Assembly: GCF_004310345.1 (NCBI RefSeq)
Contig: NZ_SISK01000001.1
Coordinates: 124,001-188,000, forward strand
Reading direction: 5' to 3'
Source of the DNA: Paracoccus subflavus
Lineage (GTDB): Bacteria > Pseudomonadota > Alphaproteobacteria > Rhodobacterales > Rhodobacteraceae
DNA: 64,000 nucleotides
Positions 1 through 7,738 of this stretch are shown piece after piece. The notes below the pieces were generated by a model that was not told the origin of the DNA, did no database searches, and was given only the letters and a program-made list of their open reading frames with translations. A program made the position numbers and the translations under genes. How positions within the stretch are numbered: position 1 is the stretch's first letter; every line of letters starts with the position of its first letter.

Positions 1-115
1 CCATGCCCACCACTGGCTGATCCTGCATGGCCGATACATCTGCCAGGCCCGCCGGCCGCGCTGCGCGGTGTGCCCTGTCCACGACCTGTGCCCCTTCGAG
101 GAGAAGACCCCATGA
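1..115 (+). CDS. nth: Endonuclease III, C-terminal end (partial)
   Basis: The first 37 codons seen here are the tail of a gene that begins before the window. The reading frame from base 2 ends in four cysteines spaced C-x6-C-x2-C-x5-C, the 4Fe-4S ligand pattern at the C-terminus of endonuclease III, the base-excision-repair glycosylase/AP lyase acting on oxidised pyrimidines. The catalytic Lys and Asp lie outside the window and cannot be checked. The stop overlaps the next start (ATGA at 112-115), so the two genes are probably cotranscribed. MutY carries a similar cluster and is the main alternative. Confidence 0.8.
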   Translation, partial: HAHHWLILHGRYICQARRPRCAVCPVHDLCPFEEKTP

Positions 116-1125
116 CCACCCCCTATGTGATCGGCATCGGCAATGCGGTGATGGATGTGATCTCTCCCACCGATGATGCACGGCTGGCGGCCCTGGGCGT
201 GCGGAAGGGCATCATGCAGTTGATCGAGCGCGAGCGGTCGGAATACCTGATGGCCGCGCAGGCCGATGACCATGGGCCGGGCCGTGCGCAATCGCGCCTG
301 GTGCCGGGCGGGTCGGTCGCCAACACCCTGGCGGGCATCGGGATGCTGGGGCTGCGCACGGCCTTTATTGGGCGGGTGGCCGATGACGCCCTGGGCCTGT
401 CCTATGCCGAACAGACCGAGGCGGCGGGCACGGTGTTCGTCAACCCGCCGGTCGGCGGGGATCAGTTGCCGACCTCGCGCAGCATCATCTTTGTGACGCC
501 GGACGGCGAGCGGTCGATGAACACCTATCTGGGGATTTCCGCCGAACTCGGGCCGGAGGACGTGAATCCGTCGGTCTTTCAAGGGGCTGGGTGGCTTTTC
601 CTGGAAGGTTATCTGTTCGACAAGCCGAAGGGAAAAGAAGCGTTCCTGAAGGCCGCGCGGTCCTGCCATCAGGCGGGCGGGCAGGCGGGGATCGCCCTGT
701 CGGACCCGTTCTGCGTGGACCGTCATCGCGAGGATTTCCGCCGTCTGGTCGCCGGACCGATGGATTACGTGATCGGCAATGTCCACGAATGGGAATCGCT
801 CTATCAGGTCACGGATCTGGAGAAGGCGCTGCGGCTGGCATCCGCCGATTGCGGAACGGTGATCTGCACGCGGTCCGGGAATGACGCGATCCTGATCCGG
901 GATGGGGAACGGGTGACCGCGCCGGTTCACCGGATCGTGCCGGTGGATGCGACCGGGGCGGGGGACCAGTTCGCGGCGGGGCTGATCTATGGCCTGGCCC
1001 TGAACCTGCCGCTGGCGGTGGCAGGGCGGATGGGCTGCATCGCGGCGGCCGAGGTGATCGGGCATGTGGGGCCGCGGCCCGAACGGGATCTGCGGGCCGA
1101 TTTCCGGGCCGAAGGGCTGACCTGA
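112..1125 (+). CDS. PfkB-family sugar/nucleoside kinase, probable adenosine kinase
   Basis: A 337-residue member of the PfkB (ribokinase) family, which transfers phosphate from ATP to a sugar or nucleoside hydroxyl in the cytoplasm. The N-terminal family signature GGSVANT is at about 66-72. The C-terminal signature DATGAGDQFAAG is at about 279-290, with the catalytic base Asp at about 285. The overall pattern (GIGNAVMDV start, GGSxANT) resembles the alphaproteobacterial proteins annotated as adenosine kinase, which would make AMP from adenosine. The ATG at 112 was chosen because it overlaps the nth stop; the ATG at 70 would lie inside nth. Substrate assignment is inferred from family resemblance only. 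Confidence 0.8.
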   Translation: MTTPYVIGIGNAVMDVISPTDDARLAALGVRKGIMQLIERERSEYLMAAQADDHGPGRAQSRLVPGGSVANTLAGIGMLGLRTAFIGRVADDALGLSYAEQTEAAGTVFVNPPVGGDQLPTSRSIIFVTPDGERSMNTYLGISAELGPEDVNPSVFQGAGWLFLEGYLFDKPKGKEAFLKAARSCHQAGGQAGIALSDPFCVDRHREDFRRLVAGPMDYVIGNVHEWESLYQVTDLEKALRLASADCGTVICTRSGNDAILIRDGERVTAPVHRIVPVDATGAGDQFAAGLIYGLALNLPLAVAGRMGCIAAAEVIGHVGPRPERDLRADFRAEGLT

Positions 1126-1234
1126 GGCGCGACGCCGCACAAGGCCCCAAGCGGGCCATGCCCCCGGCGTTGCGCCGTTCTGCCGCCGCGTGTATCAGGG
1201 CCGGAACGAACGGGCAGCGAAAAGGACATCGTGG

Positions 1235-2497
1235 ATGCGCAGGGTTGTTGTCACCGGGTTGGGGATGGTCACGCCGCTGGCCTGCGGCGTCGAGGCGACG
1301 TGGGAACGGCTGCTGGCGGGGCAATCCGGCGCCGGGCCGATCACGCGGTTCGATTCCAAGGACGTGGTGACAAAATACGCCTGCGAAATTCCCCTGGGCG
1401 ACGGCAGCGACGGCACCTTCAATCCCGACGACTGGATGGAGCCGAAAGACCGGCGCAAGGTCGATGATTTCATCCTGTACGGGATGGCCGCGGCCGAGCA
1501 GGCCGTGAAGGATTCCGGCTGGGAGCCGCAGACCGAGGAGGACCGCGAGCGGACGGGCGTGATGATCGGGTCGGGGATCGGCGGGCTGACCTCGATCGCG
1601 GAAACGGCGGTGCTGATCAAGGAGCGCGGCCCCAAGCGGGTGTCGCCGTTCTTCATTCCCGGCGCGCTGATCAACCTGGTGTCGGGGCAGGTGTCGATCC
1701 GCTTCGGGTTCAAGGGTCCGAACCATGCGGTCGTCACGGCCTGTTCGACCGGCGCGCACGCGATCGGCGATGCGGCGCGGCTGATCGCGCTGGGCGATGC
1801 CGACGTGATGGTCGCGGGCGGCGCGGAAAGCCCGATCAGCGAGATCGGCATCGCGGGCTTCAATGCCTGCAAGGCCTTGTCCACCAAACGCGACAACGAT
1901 CCGCAGGCGGCCTCGCGGCCCTATGACGCGGACCGCGACGGGTTCGTCATGGGCGAGGGCGCGGGCTGCGTGGTGCTGGAGGAATACGAGCACGCCAAGG
2001 CGCGCGGGGCGCGGATCTATGCCGAGATCCTGGGCTATGGCCTGTCGGGCGACGCCTATCACATCACCGCGCCCAGCGAGGATGGCGATGGCGGGTTCCG
2101 GGCGATGAAAAACGCGCTGCGGTCTGCGGGACTGGAGCCGTCGGCGGTGGATTACATCAACGCACATGGCACCAGCACCATGGCCGACACCATCGAACTG
2201 GGCGCGGTGGAACGCCTGCTGGGCGATCATGCGGGTAACGTGGTGATGTCATCCACCAAATCCAGCATCGGCCACCTGCTGGGCGCGGCCGGCGCGGTCG
2301 AGGCGATCTTCTGCGTGCTGGCGATCCGCGACCAGATTTGCCCGCCCACGATCAACCTGGACAACCCGGCGGTGGAGCCCAGGCTGGATCTGGCCGCCAA
2401 TGCCGCCGTCCGGCGGCGGGTCGATGTGGCGCTGTCCAACAGCTTTGGTTTCGGCGGCACGAATGCGTCGCTGGTTCTGGGGGCGGTCCGCGGATGA
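1235..2497 (+). CDS. fabF: 3-oxoacyl-[acyl-carrier-protein] synthase II
   Basis: FabF (KAS II) condenses malonyl-ACP with acyl-ACP in fatty-acid elongation in the cytoplasm. The 420-residue protein has the full thiolase-fold Cys-His-His set: the nucleophile Cys170 in ACSTGAH, His311 in NAHGTST and His347 in SSIGHLLG, plus the Gly-rich C-terminal GFGGTNAS loop. The start at 1235 gives the family's usual N-terminus (MRRVVVTGLG); longer in-frame starts add an unconserved tail. The stop overlaps the mltG start. acpP, often just upstream of fabF, is not here; the 109 bp before fabF hold no gene I can see. The fabF-mltG pairing is common in bacteria. Confidence 0.95.
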   Translation: MRRVVVTGLGMVTPLACGVEATWERLLAGQSGAGPITRFDSKDVVTKYACEIPLGDGSDGTFNPDDWMEPKDRRKVDDFILYGMAAAEQAVKDSGWEPQTEEDRERTGVMIGSGIGGLTSIAETAVLIKERGPKRVSPFFIPGALINLVSGQVSIRFGFKGPNHAVVTACSTGAHAIGDAARLIALGDADVMVAGGAESPISEIGIAGFNACKALSTKRDNDPQAASRPYDADRDGFVMGEGAGCVVLEEYEHAKARGARIYAEILGYGLSGDAYHITAPSEDGDGGFRAMKNALRSAGLEPSAVDYINAHGTSTMADTIELGAVERLLGDHAGNVVMSSTKSSIGHLLGAAGAVEAIFCVLAIRDQICPPTINLDNPAVEPRLDLAANAAVRRRVDVALSNSFGFGGTNASLVLGAVRG

Positions 2498-3678
2498 TGT
2501 GGCGCAACATCGCCTCGAATTTCCTGACGCTGCTGATCGTGCTGCTGATCGCCGCCGCGGCGGCGGTGGCCTGGGGCAAGCATCAGTTCAGCGGGCCGGG
2601 GCCAAGCGCGGTTGCCCAGTGTGTGCAGGTGTCGCGCGGCGCCAGCCTGAACGCCGTCAGCCAGCAACTGGTGGAACAGGGGGCGATCAGCAATGCCTAT
2701 GTCTTTCGGGCCGGAACCGACTATCTGGACAAGGCGCGGGACCTGAAGTTCGGCAGCTATCTGGTGCCGCCCGCCGCCAGCATGGCGCAGATTGTCGAGG
2801 CGATCACGGCGGGCGGGCCTTCGACCTGCGGGACCGAGGTTCTGGTCCGCGTGGGCGTGCGCGAGAACACCGTGCTGCTGCGCGACCTGAATCCCGACAC
2901 CGGCGCGTTCGAGGAAATGGCGCGCTATGACCCGGCGACCGAAACCGCGCCCGAGGCGATCCTGGCGGCGGTGGACCGCCCCGGTGCCCGGCTGCGCGTC
3001 GCCATGGCCGAGGGCGTGACAAGCTGGCAGGTGGTCGAGGCGCTGAAGGCCGCGTCGTTCCTGACGGGCGAGGTCGATGACATCCCTGCCGAAGGCAGCC
3101 TGGCGCCCGACACCTATGAGGTCGAGAAGGGCAGCGACCGCAACGCGTTGCTGGCCGAGATGGCGCAGCGGCAGGCGACGATTCTGGCCGAGGAATGGGA
3201 GGCGCGCCCCTTTGGCCTGCCCTACGAGTCGCCCGAGGAGGCGCTGATCATGGCGTCCATCGTGGAAAAGGAAACCGGCGTCCCCGAGGAACGCCCGCAG
3301 GTCGCCAGCGTCTTTGTCAACCGGCTGGAGCGGGGGATGCGGCTGGAAACGGACCCCACGGTGATCTATGGCATCACGAACGGGCAGGGCATCCTGGATC
3401 GCGGGCTGCGGCGATCCGAACTGGCGGCCACGACGCCCTATAACACCTATCGCATCGACGGCCTGCCGCCCACGCCGATCGCCAATCCGGGGCGGGCGGC
3501 GATCCAGGCGGCGCTGAACCCGGATACCACGGACTATATCTTTTTCGTGGCGGACGGGACCGGCGGGCACGCGTTCTCGCGCACGCTGGAGGAACACAAC
3601 GCCGCCGTTGCCCGCTGGCGCGAGATCGAGCGTCAGCAGGGCGGCGATCCGTCCAGTCCCGTGCAGGGCGACGGCTGA
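2494..3678 (+). CDS. mltG: Endolytic murein transglycosylase MltG (YceG-like)
   Basis: MltG cleaves nascent peptidoglycan strands at the inner membrane and is thought to set glycan chain ends. The 394-residue protein has one N-terminal membrane anchor (about 10-27), then a periplasmic YceG domain. The conserved SIVEKETG segment (about 256-262) carries the catalytic Glu, followed by the family blocks ending in DPTVIYG and the NPGRAAIQAALNP block near the C-terminus. Two adjacent Met codons (2494 and 2497) can serve as start; 2494 overlaps the fabF stop (ATGA). A strong hairpin with a short T run follows, so the fabF-mltG transcript probably ends there. Confidence 0.93.
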   Translation: MMWRNIASNFLTLLIVLLIAAAAAVAWGKHQFSGPGPSAVAQCVQVSRGASLNAVSQQLVEQGAISNAYVFRAGTDYLDKARDLKFGSYLVPPAASMAQIVEAITAGGPSTCGTEVLVRVGVRENTVLLRDLNPDTGAFEEMARYDPATETAPEAILAAVDRPGARLRVAMAEGVTSWQVVEALKAASFLTGEVDDIPAEGSLAPDTYEVEKGSDRNALLAEMAQRQATILAEEWEARPFGLPYESPEEALIMASIVEKETGVPEERPQVASVFVNRLERGMRLETDPTVIYGITNGQGILDRGLRRSELAATTPYNTYRIDGLPPTPIANPGRAAIQAALNPDTTDYIFFVADGTGGHAFSRTLEEHNAAVARWREIERQQGGDPSSPVQGDG

Positions 3679-3704
3679 ACCGCAAGCCGTTCAAAGGGTT
3701 TGAC

Positions 3705-3748
3705 AAAGCCCGCCCCCGGTCGCAGGCTTGCGGCAGAGGGCGGGCTTT
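3705..3748 (+). terminator. Hairpin terminator after mltG
   Basis: An 11-bp perfect inverted repeat, AAAGCCCGCCC (3705-3715) and GGGCGGGCTTT (3738-3748), encloses a 22-nt loop and ends in TTTT. It lies 26 bp past the mltG stop and fits a Rho-independent terminator, although the loop is long and the T run short. Confidence 0.6.
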
Positions 3749-3786
3749 TGCGATCCGGCCCGGCGACCATTGCAGGAGGATGAGCC

Positions 3787-4230
3787 ATGAAACTGTCGGA
3801 CATGTTTTCCACGCTGGCCGAAAACGCGCGCACCTATGAGCAGCGCATGGCCGAGTGGCAGGACCAGATGAACGCCCGCAACGAGGAAATGATGGCCGGC
3901 GCCCGCAAGTGGCAGGAAACCACCATGCAACGCCAGGACGAGATGAACCGTCAGATCCGCAGCTATTTCGAGGAAGCCGGGGAAAATGTCCGCAACCAGT
4001 GGCAGACCATGCAGTCCGCCTGGGAGGATCAGTTCCAGAAGATGCGCGAGAAGGGCGAGGAAATGCGGGCGGCGGCGATGAAATCGGGGCATTTCCCCGA
4101 ATGGGCCGAAGCCTATGCGGCCCAGATGGTCGGCTTTGCCCAGAAGATGCAGGACGAGGCGGCAAACGCGATCGCGACCGCCACCGAGGCCCACAGCAAG
4201 CCCAAGGACAACAACAACAAGACCGGATGA
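3787..4230 (+). CDS. Small coiled-coil protein of unknown function
   Basis: 147 residues with no domain I recognise. The sequence is almost entirely charged helix rich in Glu, Gln, Met, Arg and Trp, with heptad-like spacing over about residues 10-130 and a disordered polar tail (KPKDNNNKTG). There is no signal peptide or membrane segment. A strong AGGAGGA Shine-Dalgarno sits 6 nt before the ATG, which suggests good expression. It stands alone between the mltG terminator and the GTA promoter region. The Met/Gln-rich amphipathic helix loosely recalls phasins and other surface-coating proteins, but that is only a compositional impression. Confidence 0.75.
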   Translation: MKLSDMFSTLAENARTYEQRMAEWQDQMNARNEEMMAGARKWQETTMQRQDEMNRQIRSYFEEAGENVRNQWQTMQSAWEDQFQKMREKGEEMRAAAMKSGHFPEWAEAYAAQMVGFAQKMQDEAANAIATATEAHSKPKDNNNKTG

Positions 4231-4292
4231 TTCCCCCTTCCCATGGGGCGCGGACGGTCGGGAAACAGGGCTGACGCATCCGTCCGACCCTT

Positions 4293-4313
4293 GGTGTTGC
4301 GCGGGTGTTGCGC
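4293..4313. promoter_or_regulatory. Direct repeat upstream of the GTA promoter
   Basis: GGTGTTGCGC occurs at 4293-4302 and again at 4304-4313, an 11-bp period (about one helical turn). The pair lies about 65-80 bp upstream of the candidate -35 box, where an activator dimer would bind. A role for a GTA activator (GafA-type) is inference. Confidence 0.35.
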
Positions 4314-4368
4314 CATTTAGGGCTTTGTTCTGAAAGGTGAATATACTGCAACCTGTGCGCGCCATGGT

Positions 4369-4404
4369 TTAGTGATTGACTAACCGAACGCCCTCAGGTA
4401 GAAC
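4369..4404 (+). promoter_or_regulatory. Candidate GTA operon promoter with overlapping dyad
   Basis: TTGACT (4376-4381), a 17-bp spacer and TAGAAC (4399-4404) form a reasonable housekeeping-type promoter, with transcription expected from about 4411. The dyad TTAGT-GATTG-ACTAA (4369-4383) overlaps the -35 box and could be an operator. This is the only good match I see in the 276-bp gap between the coiled-coil gene and the first GTA gene. Confidence 0.5.
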
Positions 4405-4430
4405 ATACCTATGCTGGGAAAGTTGAACGA

Positions 4431-4461
4431 GCGGCCGGGGGCGACCCCAAGGCCGCTTTTT
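4431..4461 (+). terminator. Leader terminator/attenuator before the GTA genes
   Basis: GCGGCC (4431-4436) and GGGG (4437-4440) pair with CCCC (4445-4448) and GGCCGC (4451-4456), with a GCGA loop and a 2-nt bulge, followed directly by TTTTT (4457-4461). This is a textbook intrinsic terminator shape. It lies between the candidate promoter and the first GTA start codon at 4507, so transcripts would stop unless RNA polymerase is modified or the hairpin is prevented. Confidence 0.65.
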
Positions 4462-4506
4462 CGATTTTCGGCTCGTGCGGACAGGACACGAGGCGGGACA
4501 GTTTGC

Positions 4507-4920
4507 ATGAACGATATGGAATGGCGCGGGGTCGGTGATCCCGAGGGACCGTTCGTGGCCGGGCACGACCGGGTTCGGGCGGATACAGTGCCGATTGCCA
4601 GTGCGGCGGCGGAGATGGACCCAAGCGAGGCCATCGCCGTCGCCGAGGGGTTGTTCTGGTCCTATGTCAAGGATCTGAAGCGTCACGAGGCCGCGTTGGA
4701 GGCCAAGCAAAGCGGGGCCGTCGACCCTGCCGAGCTGAAGGAAGCCATGCAAACCGCAAAGGTCGTCCGCGAGGCGGTGGGCCTTTTGATGGCGGAAAGG
4801 AACAGGGTTGACAAGCTACGCAAGGATATCGCCGGAGGGGTCGGAGGCGGCAGCCTCGACCTTGACGGGGCAAGAGATGAAATCGGGCGCCGCCTGGCTT
4901 GCCTCCGCCGCGCCGGATGA
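4507..4920 (+). CDS. GTA small terminase-like protein (orfg1)
   Basis: A 137-residue protein in the orfg1 position of the RcGTA cluster, where the product acts as the small terminase partner that recruits DNA to the packaging motor. It is mostly helical, with a charged central segment (about 40-110: WSYVKDLKRHEAALEAKQSG and on) typical of phage small terminases. No DNA-binding motif is obvious by eye. I chose ATG 4507 because it follows the leader terminator. An in-frame ATG at 4411 would coincide with the predicted transcription start (leaderless) and add 32 Arg-rich residues. The 3' end overlaps the large terminase by 44 bp, unusually long for this operon. Confidence 0.75.
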   Translation: MNDMEWRGVGDPEGPFVAGHDRVRADTVPIASAAAEMDPSEAIAVAEGLFWSYVKDLKRHEAALEAKQSGAVDPAELKEAMQTAKVVREAVGLLMAERNRVDKLRKDIAGGVGGGSLDLDGARDEIGRRLACLRRAG

Positions 4921-6217
4921 GGTTGACGCATTCCTGGGCGGTCTGTCCGAGAATGCACTGATGGCACTGCCCTGGCTGTTCGAGTTCTGGGCCTTGCCCC
5001 ACCAGTTGCCCCCCGAGGGCTGCTGGAAGACCTGGGTCATCATGGGCGGACGCGGCGCGGGCAAGACCCGTGCCGGGTCCGAATGGGTGCGGCGGATGGT
5101 CGAGGGACCGACCGCCGCCGCACCGGGGAAATGCCATCGTCTGGCGCTGGTGGGGGAAACCTTCGACCAGGTGCGCGAGGTGATGGTGTTCGGTGAATCG
5201 GGCATCCTGGCCTGTTCGCCCCCCGACCGGCGCCCGGTCTGGGAGGCCGGTCGGCGGCGGTTGGTCTGGGCCAATGGTGCGACTGCCACCGTCTATTCCG
5301 CGCATGAGCCAGAGGCCTTGCGCGGGCCCCAGTTCGACGCGGCCTGGGCCGACGAGCTGGCCAAGTGGAAGAAGTCAGAGGATGTCTGGGACATGCTGCA
5401 ATTCGCGCTGCGGCTGGGGGATCATCCGCAGCAGGTCGTCACGACGACGCCGCGCAATGTGGGCGTGCTGAAGCGCATCCTGGGCAACGCCTCGACCGTG
5501 ACGACGCACGCGCCGACCGATGCGAACCGCGCCTATCTGGCGGAAAGTTTCCTGGCCGAGGTGGCATCGCGTTACGGCGGCACGCGGCTGGGGCGGCAGG
5601 AACTGGACGGCGTGCTGCTGGACGATGTCGAAGGCGCGTTGTGGACCACAGCGATGCTGGAAGGTGCGCGGATCGAGCGGGCGCCCAAGCTGTCCCGCGT
5701 TGTCGTGGCGGTCGATCCTGCCGTGACGGCGGGCAAGGCCAGCGACGAATGCGGGATCGTCGTGGCAGGCGTTGTCACCAATGGTGAGCCGGGCGCCTGG
5801 ACGGCCTATGTCCTTGAGGACGCCACGATCAAGGGCGGGCCGCTGGACTGGGCGCGTGCCGCCATCGCGGCAATGGATCGCCATGGCGCCGAGCGTCTGG
5901 TTGCCGAGGTGAACCAGGGCGGCGATCTGGTCGAGAGCGTGATCAGGCAGGTGGACCCGCTGGTCCCGTTCCGGGCGCTGCGGGCAGGCCGCGGCAAGGG
6001 ACTGCGGGCCGAGCCTGTTGCGGCGTTGTACGAGCAGGGACGCGTCAAGCACCTGCGGGGCCTGGGCGCGCTGGAGGACCAGATGTGCCAGATGACGGTG
6101 CGCGGGTTCGAGGGCCGTGGCAGTCCCGACCGGCTGGATGCGCTGGTCTGGGCGATCCATGAACTGGTGATCGAGCCGGGGGCAAGCTGGCGGCGGCCGC
6201 AGATGCGGCGGCTGTAA
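4877..6217 (+). CDS. GTA large terminase, ATPase and nuclease (orfg2)
   Basis: The DNA-packaging motor of the particle, which translocates genomic DNA into the head and cuts it at headful length. The 446-residue protein has the Walker A loop GGRGAGKT (57-64), a Walker B-like FDAAWADE (153-160) with the catalytic acidic pair, and an RNase H-like nuclease domain opening with VVVAVDPA (about 275-282), whose Asp280 should bind metal. Length and order match Terminase_6/GTA orfg2. The start at 4877 gives the usual N-terminus; the 4808 ATG lies deeper in orfg1 and adds an unconserved segment. Two hairpins separate it from the portal gene. Confidence 0.93.
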   Translation: MKSGAAWLASAAPDEVDAFLGGLSENALMALPWLFEFWALPHQLPPEGCWKTWVIMGGRGAGKTRAGSEWVRRMVEGPTAAAPGKCHRLALVGETFDQVREVMVFGESGILACSPPDRRPVWEAGRRRLVWANGATATVYSAHEPEALRGPQFDAAWADELAKWKKSEDVWDMLQFALRLGDHPQQVVTTTPRNVGVLKRILGNASTVTTHAPTDANRAYLAESFLAEVASRYGGTRLGRQELDGVLLDDVEGALWTTAMLEGARIERAPKLSRVVVAVDPAVTAGKASDECGIVVAGVVTNGEPGAWTAYVLEDATIKGGPLDWARAAIAAMDRHGAERLVAEVNQGGDLVESVIRQVDPLVPFRALRAGRGKGLRAEPVAALYEQGRVKHLRGLGALEDQMCQMTVRGFEGRGSPDRLDALVWAIHELVIEPGASWRRPQMRRL

Positions 6218-6222
6218 GAAAG

Positions 6223-6266
6223 CCGGGGCGCTGCCCCGGACCCCGGGATATTTGGACCAAGATGAA
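6223..6266 (+). repeat. Dispersed intergenic repeat ending in GGGATATT
   Basis: A 7-bp hairpin, CCGGGGC-GCT-GCCCCGG (6223-6239), is followed by ACCCCGGGATATTTGG and an AAGATGAA tail. A related element occurs inverted at 54756-54808. I know this layout as a common extragenic element after genes in Paracoccus and Rhodobacter relatives. The portal frame can be read back into it (ATG 6262), which is why that start was not used. Confidence 0.55.
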
Positions 6267-6267
6267 A

Positions 6268-6292
6268 GGGCTGCCGTTTGGCGGCCCTTTTT
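6268..6292 (+). terminator. Intrinsic terminator between GTA terminase and portal
   Basis: GGGCTGCC (6268-6275), loop GTTT, GGCGGCCC (6280-6287; one G-U pair) and TTTTT (6288-6292) make a compact intrinsic terminator preceded by AAA. It sits inside the GTA operon, 21 bp before the portal start, so it should reduce expression of all later genes unless read through. Confidence 0.65.
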
Positions 6293-6312
6293 CGTTGGCA
6301 TGGAGGCGAGCT

Positions 6313-7497
6313 ATGGCGTTTCGGTTGTTTTCGCGGGAGGAGAAGCAGGCTTCCCCGCCAGAAAGAAAGGCCAGTGCGACGGGCCGTGTTGTGGCGCTGG
6401 CCAGCGGCGCGGGCCGCGCGGTCTGGTCGTCGCGCGATACCGCCAGCCTGACGCGGGGCGGTTTCGTGGGCAACCCGGTCGGTTTTCGCTGCGTCAAGCT
6501 GATTGCCGAGGCGGGGGCCGCGGTGCCCCTGATCTGCGAGGATCGCGACCGGCGTTATGACATTCATCCGGTGCTGGATCTGCTGCGGCGGCCCAATCCG
6601 GGGCAGGGGCGGGCCGAACTGTTCGAGGCGCTGTTCGGCCAGATGCTGCTGTCGGGCAACGGTTATGTCGAGGCCGCGGGACTGGGCGCGCAGGGTCTGC
6701 CCGAGGAACTGCACATCCTGCGTTCCGACCGGATGAGCATCGTGCCGGGCGCGGATGGATGGCCCATCGCCTATGATTATTCGGTGGGCGGGCGCAAGCA
6801 CCGGTTCGATATGACCGGCAGTCCCGACCCGATCTGCCACGTCAAATCCTTTCATCCGCAGGACGACCATTACGGCCTGTCCCCCATGCAGGCGGCAGCG
6901 GTGGCGCTGGACGTGCACAACAGCGCAAGCGCCTGGTCCAAGGCCCTGCTGGACAATGCGGCCCGGCCCAGCGGCGCCATCGTCTATAAGGGCGTGGACG
7001 GGCAGGGGGTTCTGTCGCCCGAGCAGTACGACCGGCTGGTGGGCGAGATCGAGATGAACCACCAGGGCGCGCGCAACGCGGGGCGCCCGATGCTGCTGGA
7101 AGGCGGGCTGGATTGGAAACCAATGGGGTTTTCGCCCAGCGACATGGAATTTCATGAAACGAAGCTGTCGGCGGCACGCGAAGTCGCACTGGCCTTCGGC
7201 GTGCCGCCGATGCTGCTGGGCATTCCCGGTGACGCGACTTATGCCAATTATGCCGAGGCGCACCGGGCGTTCTATCGCCTGACCGTGCTGCCGCTGGCCA
7301 CGCGGGTGGCGGCGTCAGTCGCCTGGTGGCTGTCCGAGCATCTGGGTGCCGAATTCGAGCTGCGCCCCGACCCCGACCGCATTCCGGCCTTGGCCGAGGA
7401 GCGAGACCAGCAATGGGCGCGGATCGGCGCGGCGACATTCCTGACGGATGCGGAAAAGCGGGCGCTGCTGGGCCTGCCGCCGCTGGCCGAGGCGTGA
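6313..7497 (+). CDS. GTA portal protein (orfg3)
   Basis: The HK97-type portal forms the dodecameric ring at the head vertex through which DNA enters. The 394-residue protein resembles phage portal family proteins in length and in blocks such as GFVGNPVGFRCVKLIAEA (about 40-60), GNGYVEAAGLG, and the late GVPPMLLGIPGDATYANYAE segment that marks the clip/stem region. ATG 6313 has GGAGGCGAG just upstream; the in-frame ATG at 6262 would start in the repeat element. It lies between the large terminase and the protease, as in R. capsulatus. Confidence 0.9.
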   Translation: MAFRLFSREEKQASPPERKASATGRVVALASGAGRAVWSSRDTASLTRGGFVGNPVGFRCVKLIAEAGAAVPLICEDRDRRYDIHPVLDLLRRPNPGQGRAELFEALFGQMLLSGNGYVEAAGLGAQGLPEELHILRSDRMSIVPGADGWPIAYDYSVGGRKHRFDMTGSPDPICHVKSFHPQDDHYGLSPMQAAAVALDVHNSASAWSKALLDNAARPSGAIVYKGVDGQGVLSPEQYDRLVGEIEMNHQGARNAGRPMLLEGGLDWKPMGFSPSDMEFHETKLSAAREVALAFGVPPMLLGIPGDATYANYAEAHRAFYRLTVLPLATRVAASVAWWLSEHLGAEFELRPDPDRIPALAEERDQQWARIGAATFLTDAEKRALLGLPPLAEA

Positions 7498-7501
7498 TCC
7501 C

Positions 7502-7735
7502 ATGGAGGGGTCGCGTTTTGTGAAGGACAGCTTCGGTTGGCACGACCAGCGATTCGAGGCTCAGGAACGGATCATGGCGCTGCAATTCGGCACCGTGGAA
7601 AAGCGGCTGGAGCGGATCGAGGCCCTGATCGAAGGGCTGGAGAGGCGCCTGTGGATGACCGTCTATGGCGTCGTGGCCGTGATCCTGACGCAGGCAGTGC
7701 AGGGCATTCTTGAATTCGCGCCCAAAGGAGGCTGA
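7502..7735 (+). CDS. Small membrane protein of the GTA cluster (orfg3.5)
   Basis: A 77-residue protein in the orfg3.5 position. Residues about 25-48 form an amphipathic charged helix (VEKRLERIEALIEGLERRL), followed by one hydrophobic segment (MTVYGVVAVILTQAVQGIL, about 50-68) and a short basic tail. The job of orfg3.5 is not known to me. The membrane segment would allow an assembly-scaffold or holin-like role, but nothing here proves either. A GTG at 7520, 9 nt after GGAGGGG, is an equally good start and would give 71 residues. The stop is 3 bp before the protease start. Confidence 0.65.
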   Translation: MEGSRFVKDSFGWHDQRFEAQERIMALQFGTVEKRLERIEALIEGLERRLWMTVYGVVAVILTQAVQGILEFAPKGG

Positions 7736-7738
7736 GGC

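Noticed and set aside
4411-4506. Longer start for the small terminase at ATG 4411.
   Set aside because: It would make the terminator hairpin coding and the message leaderless, and the extra residues are Arg-rich and unlike terminases. It is kept as an alternative in the feature note.
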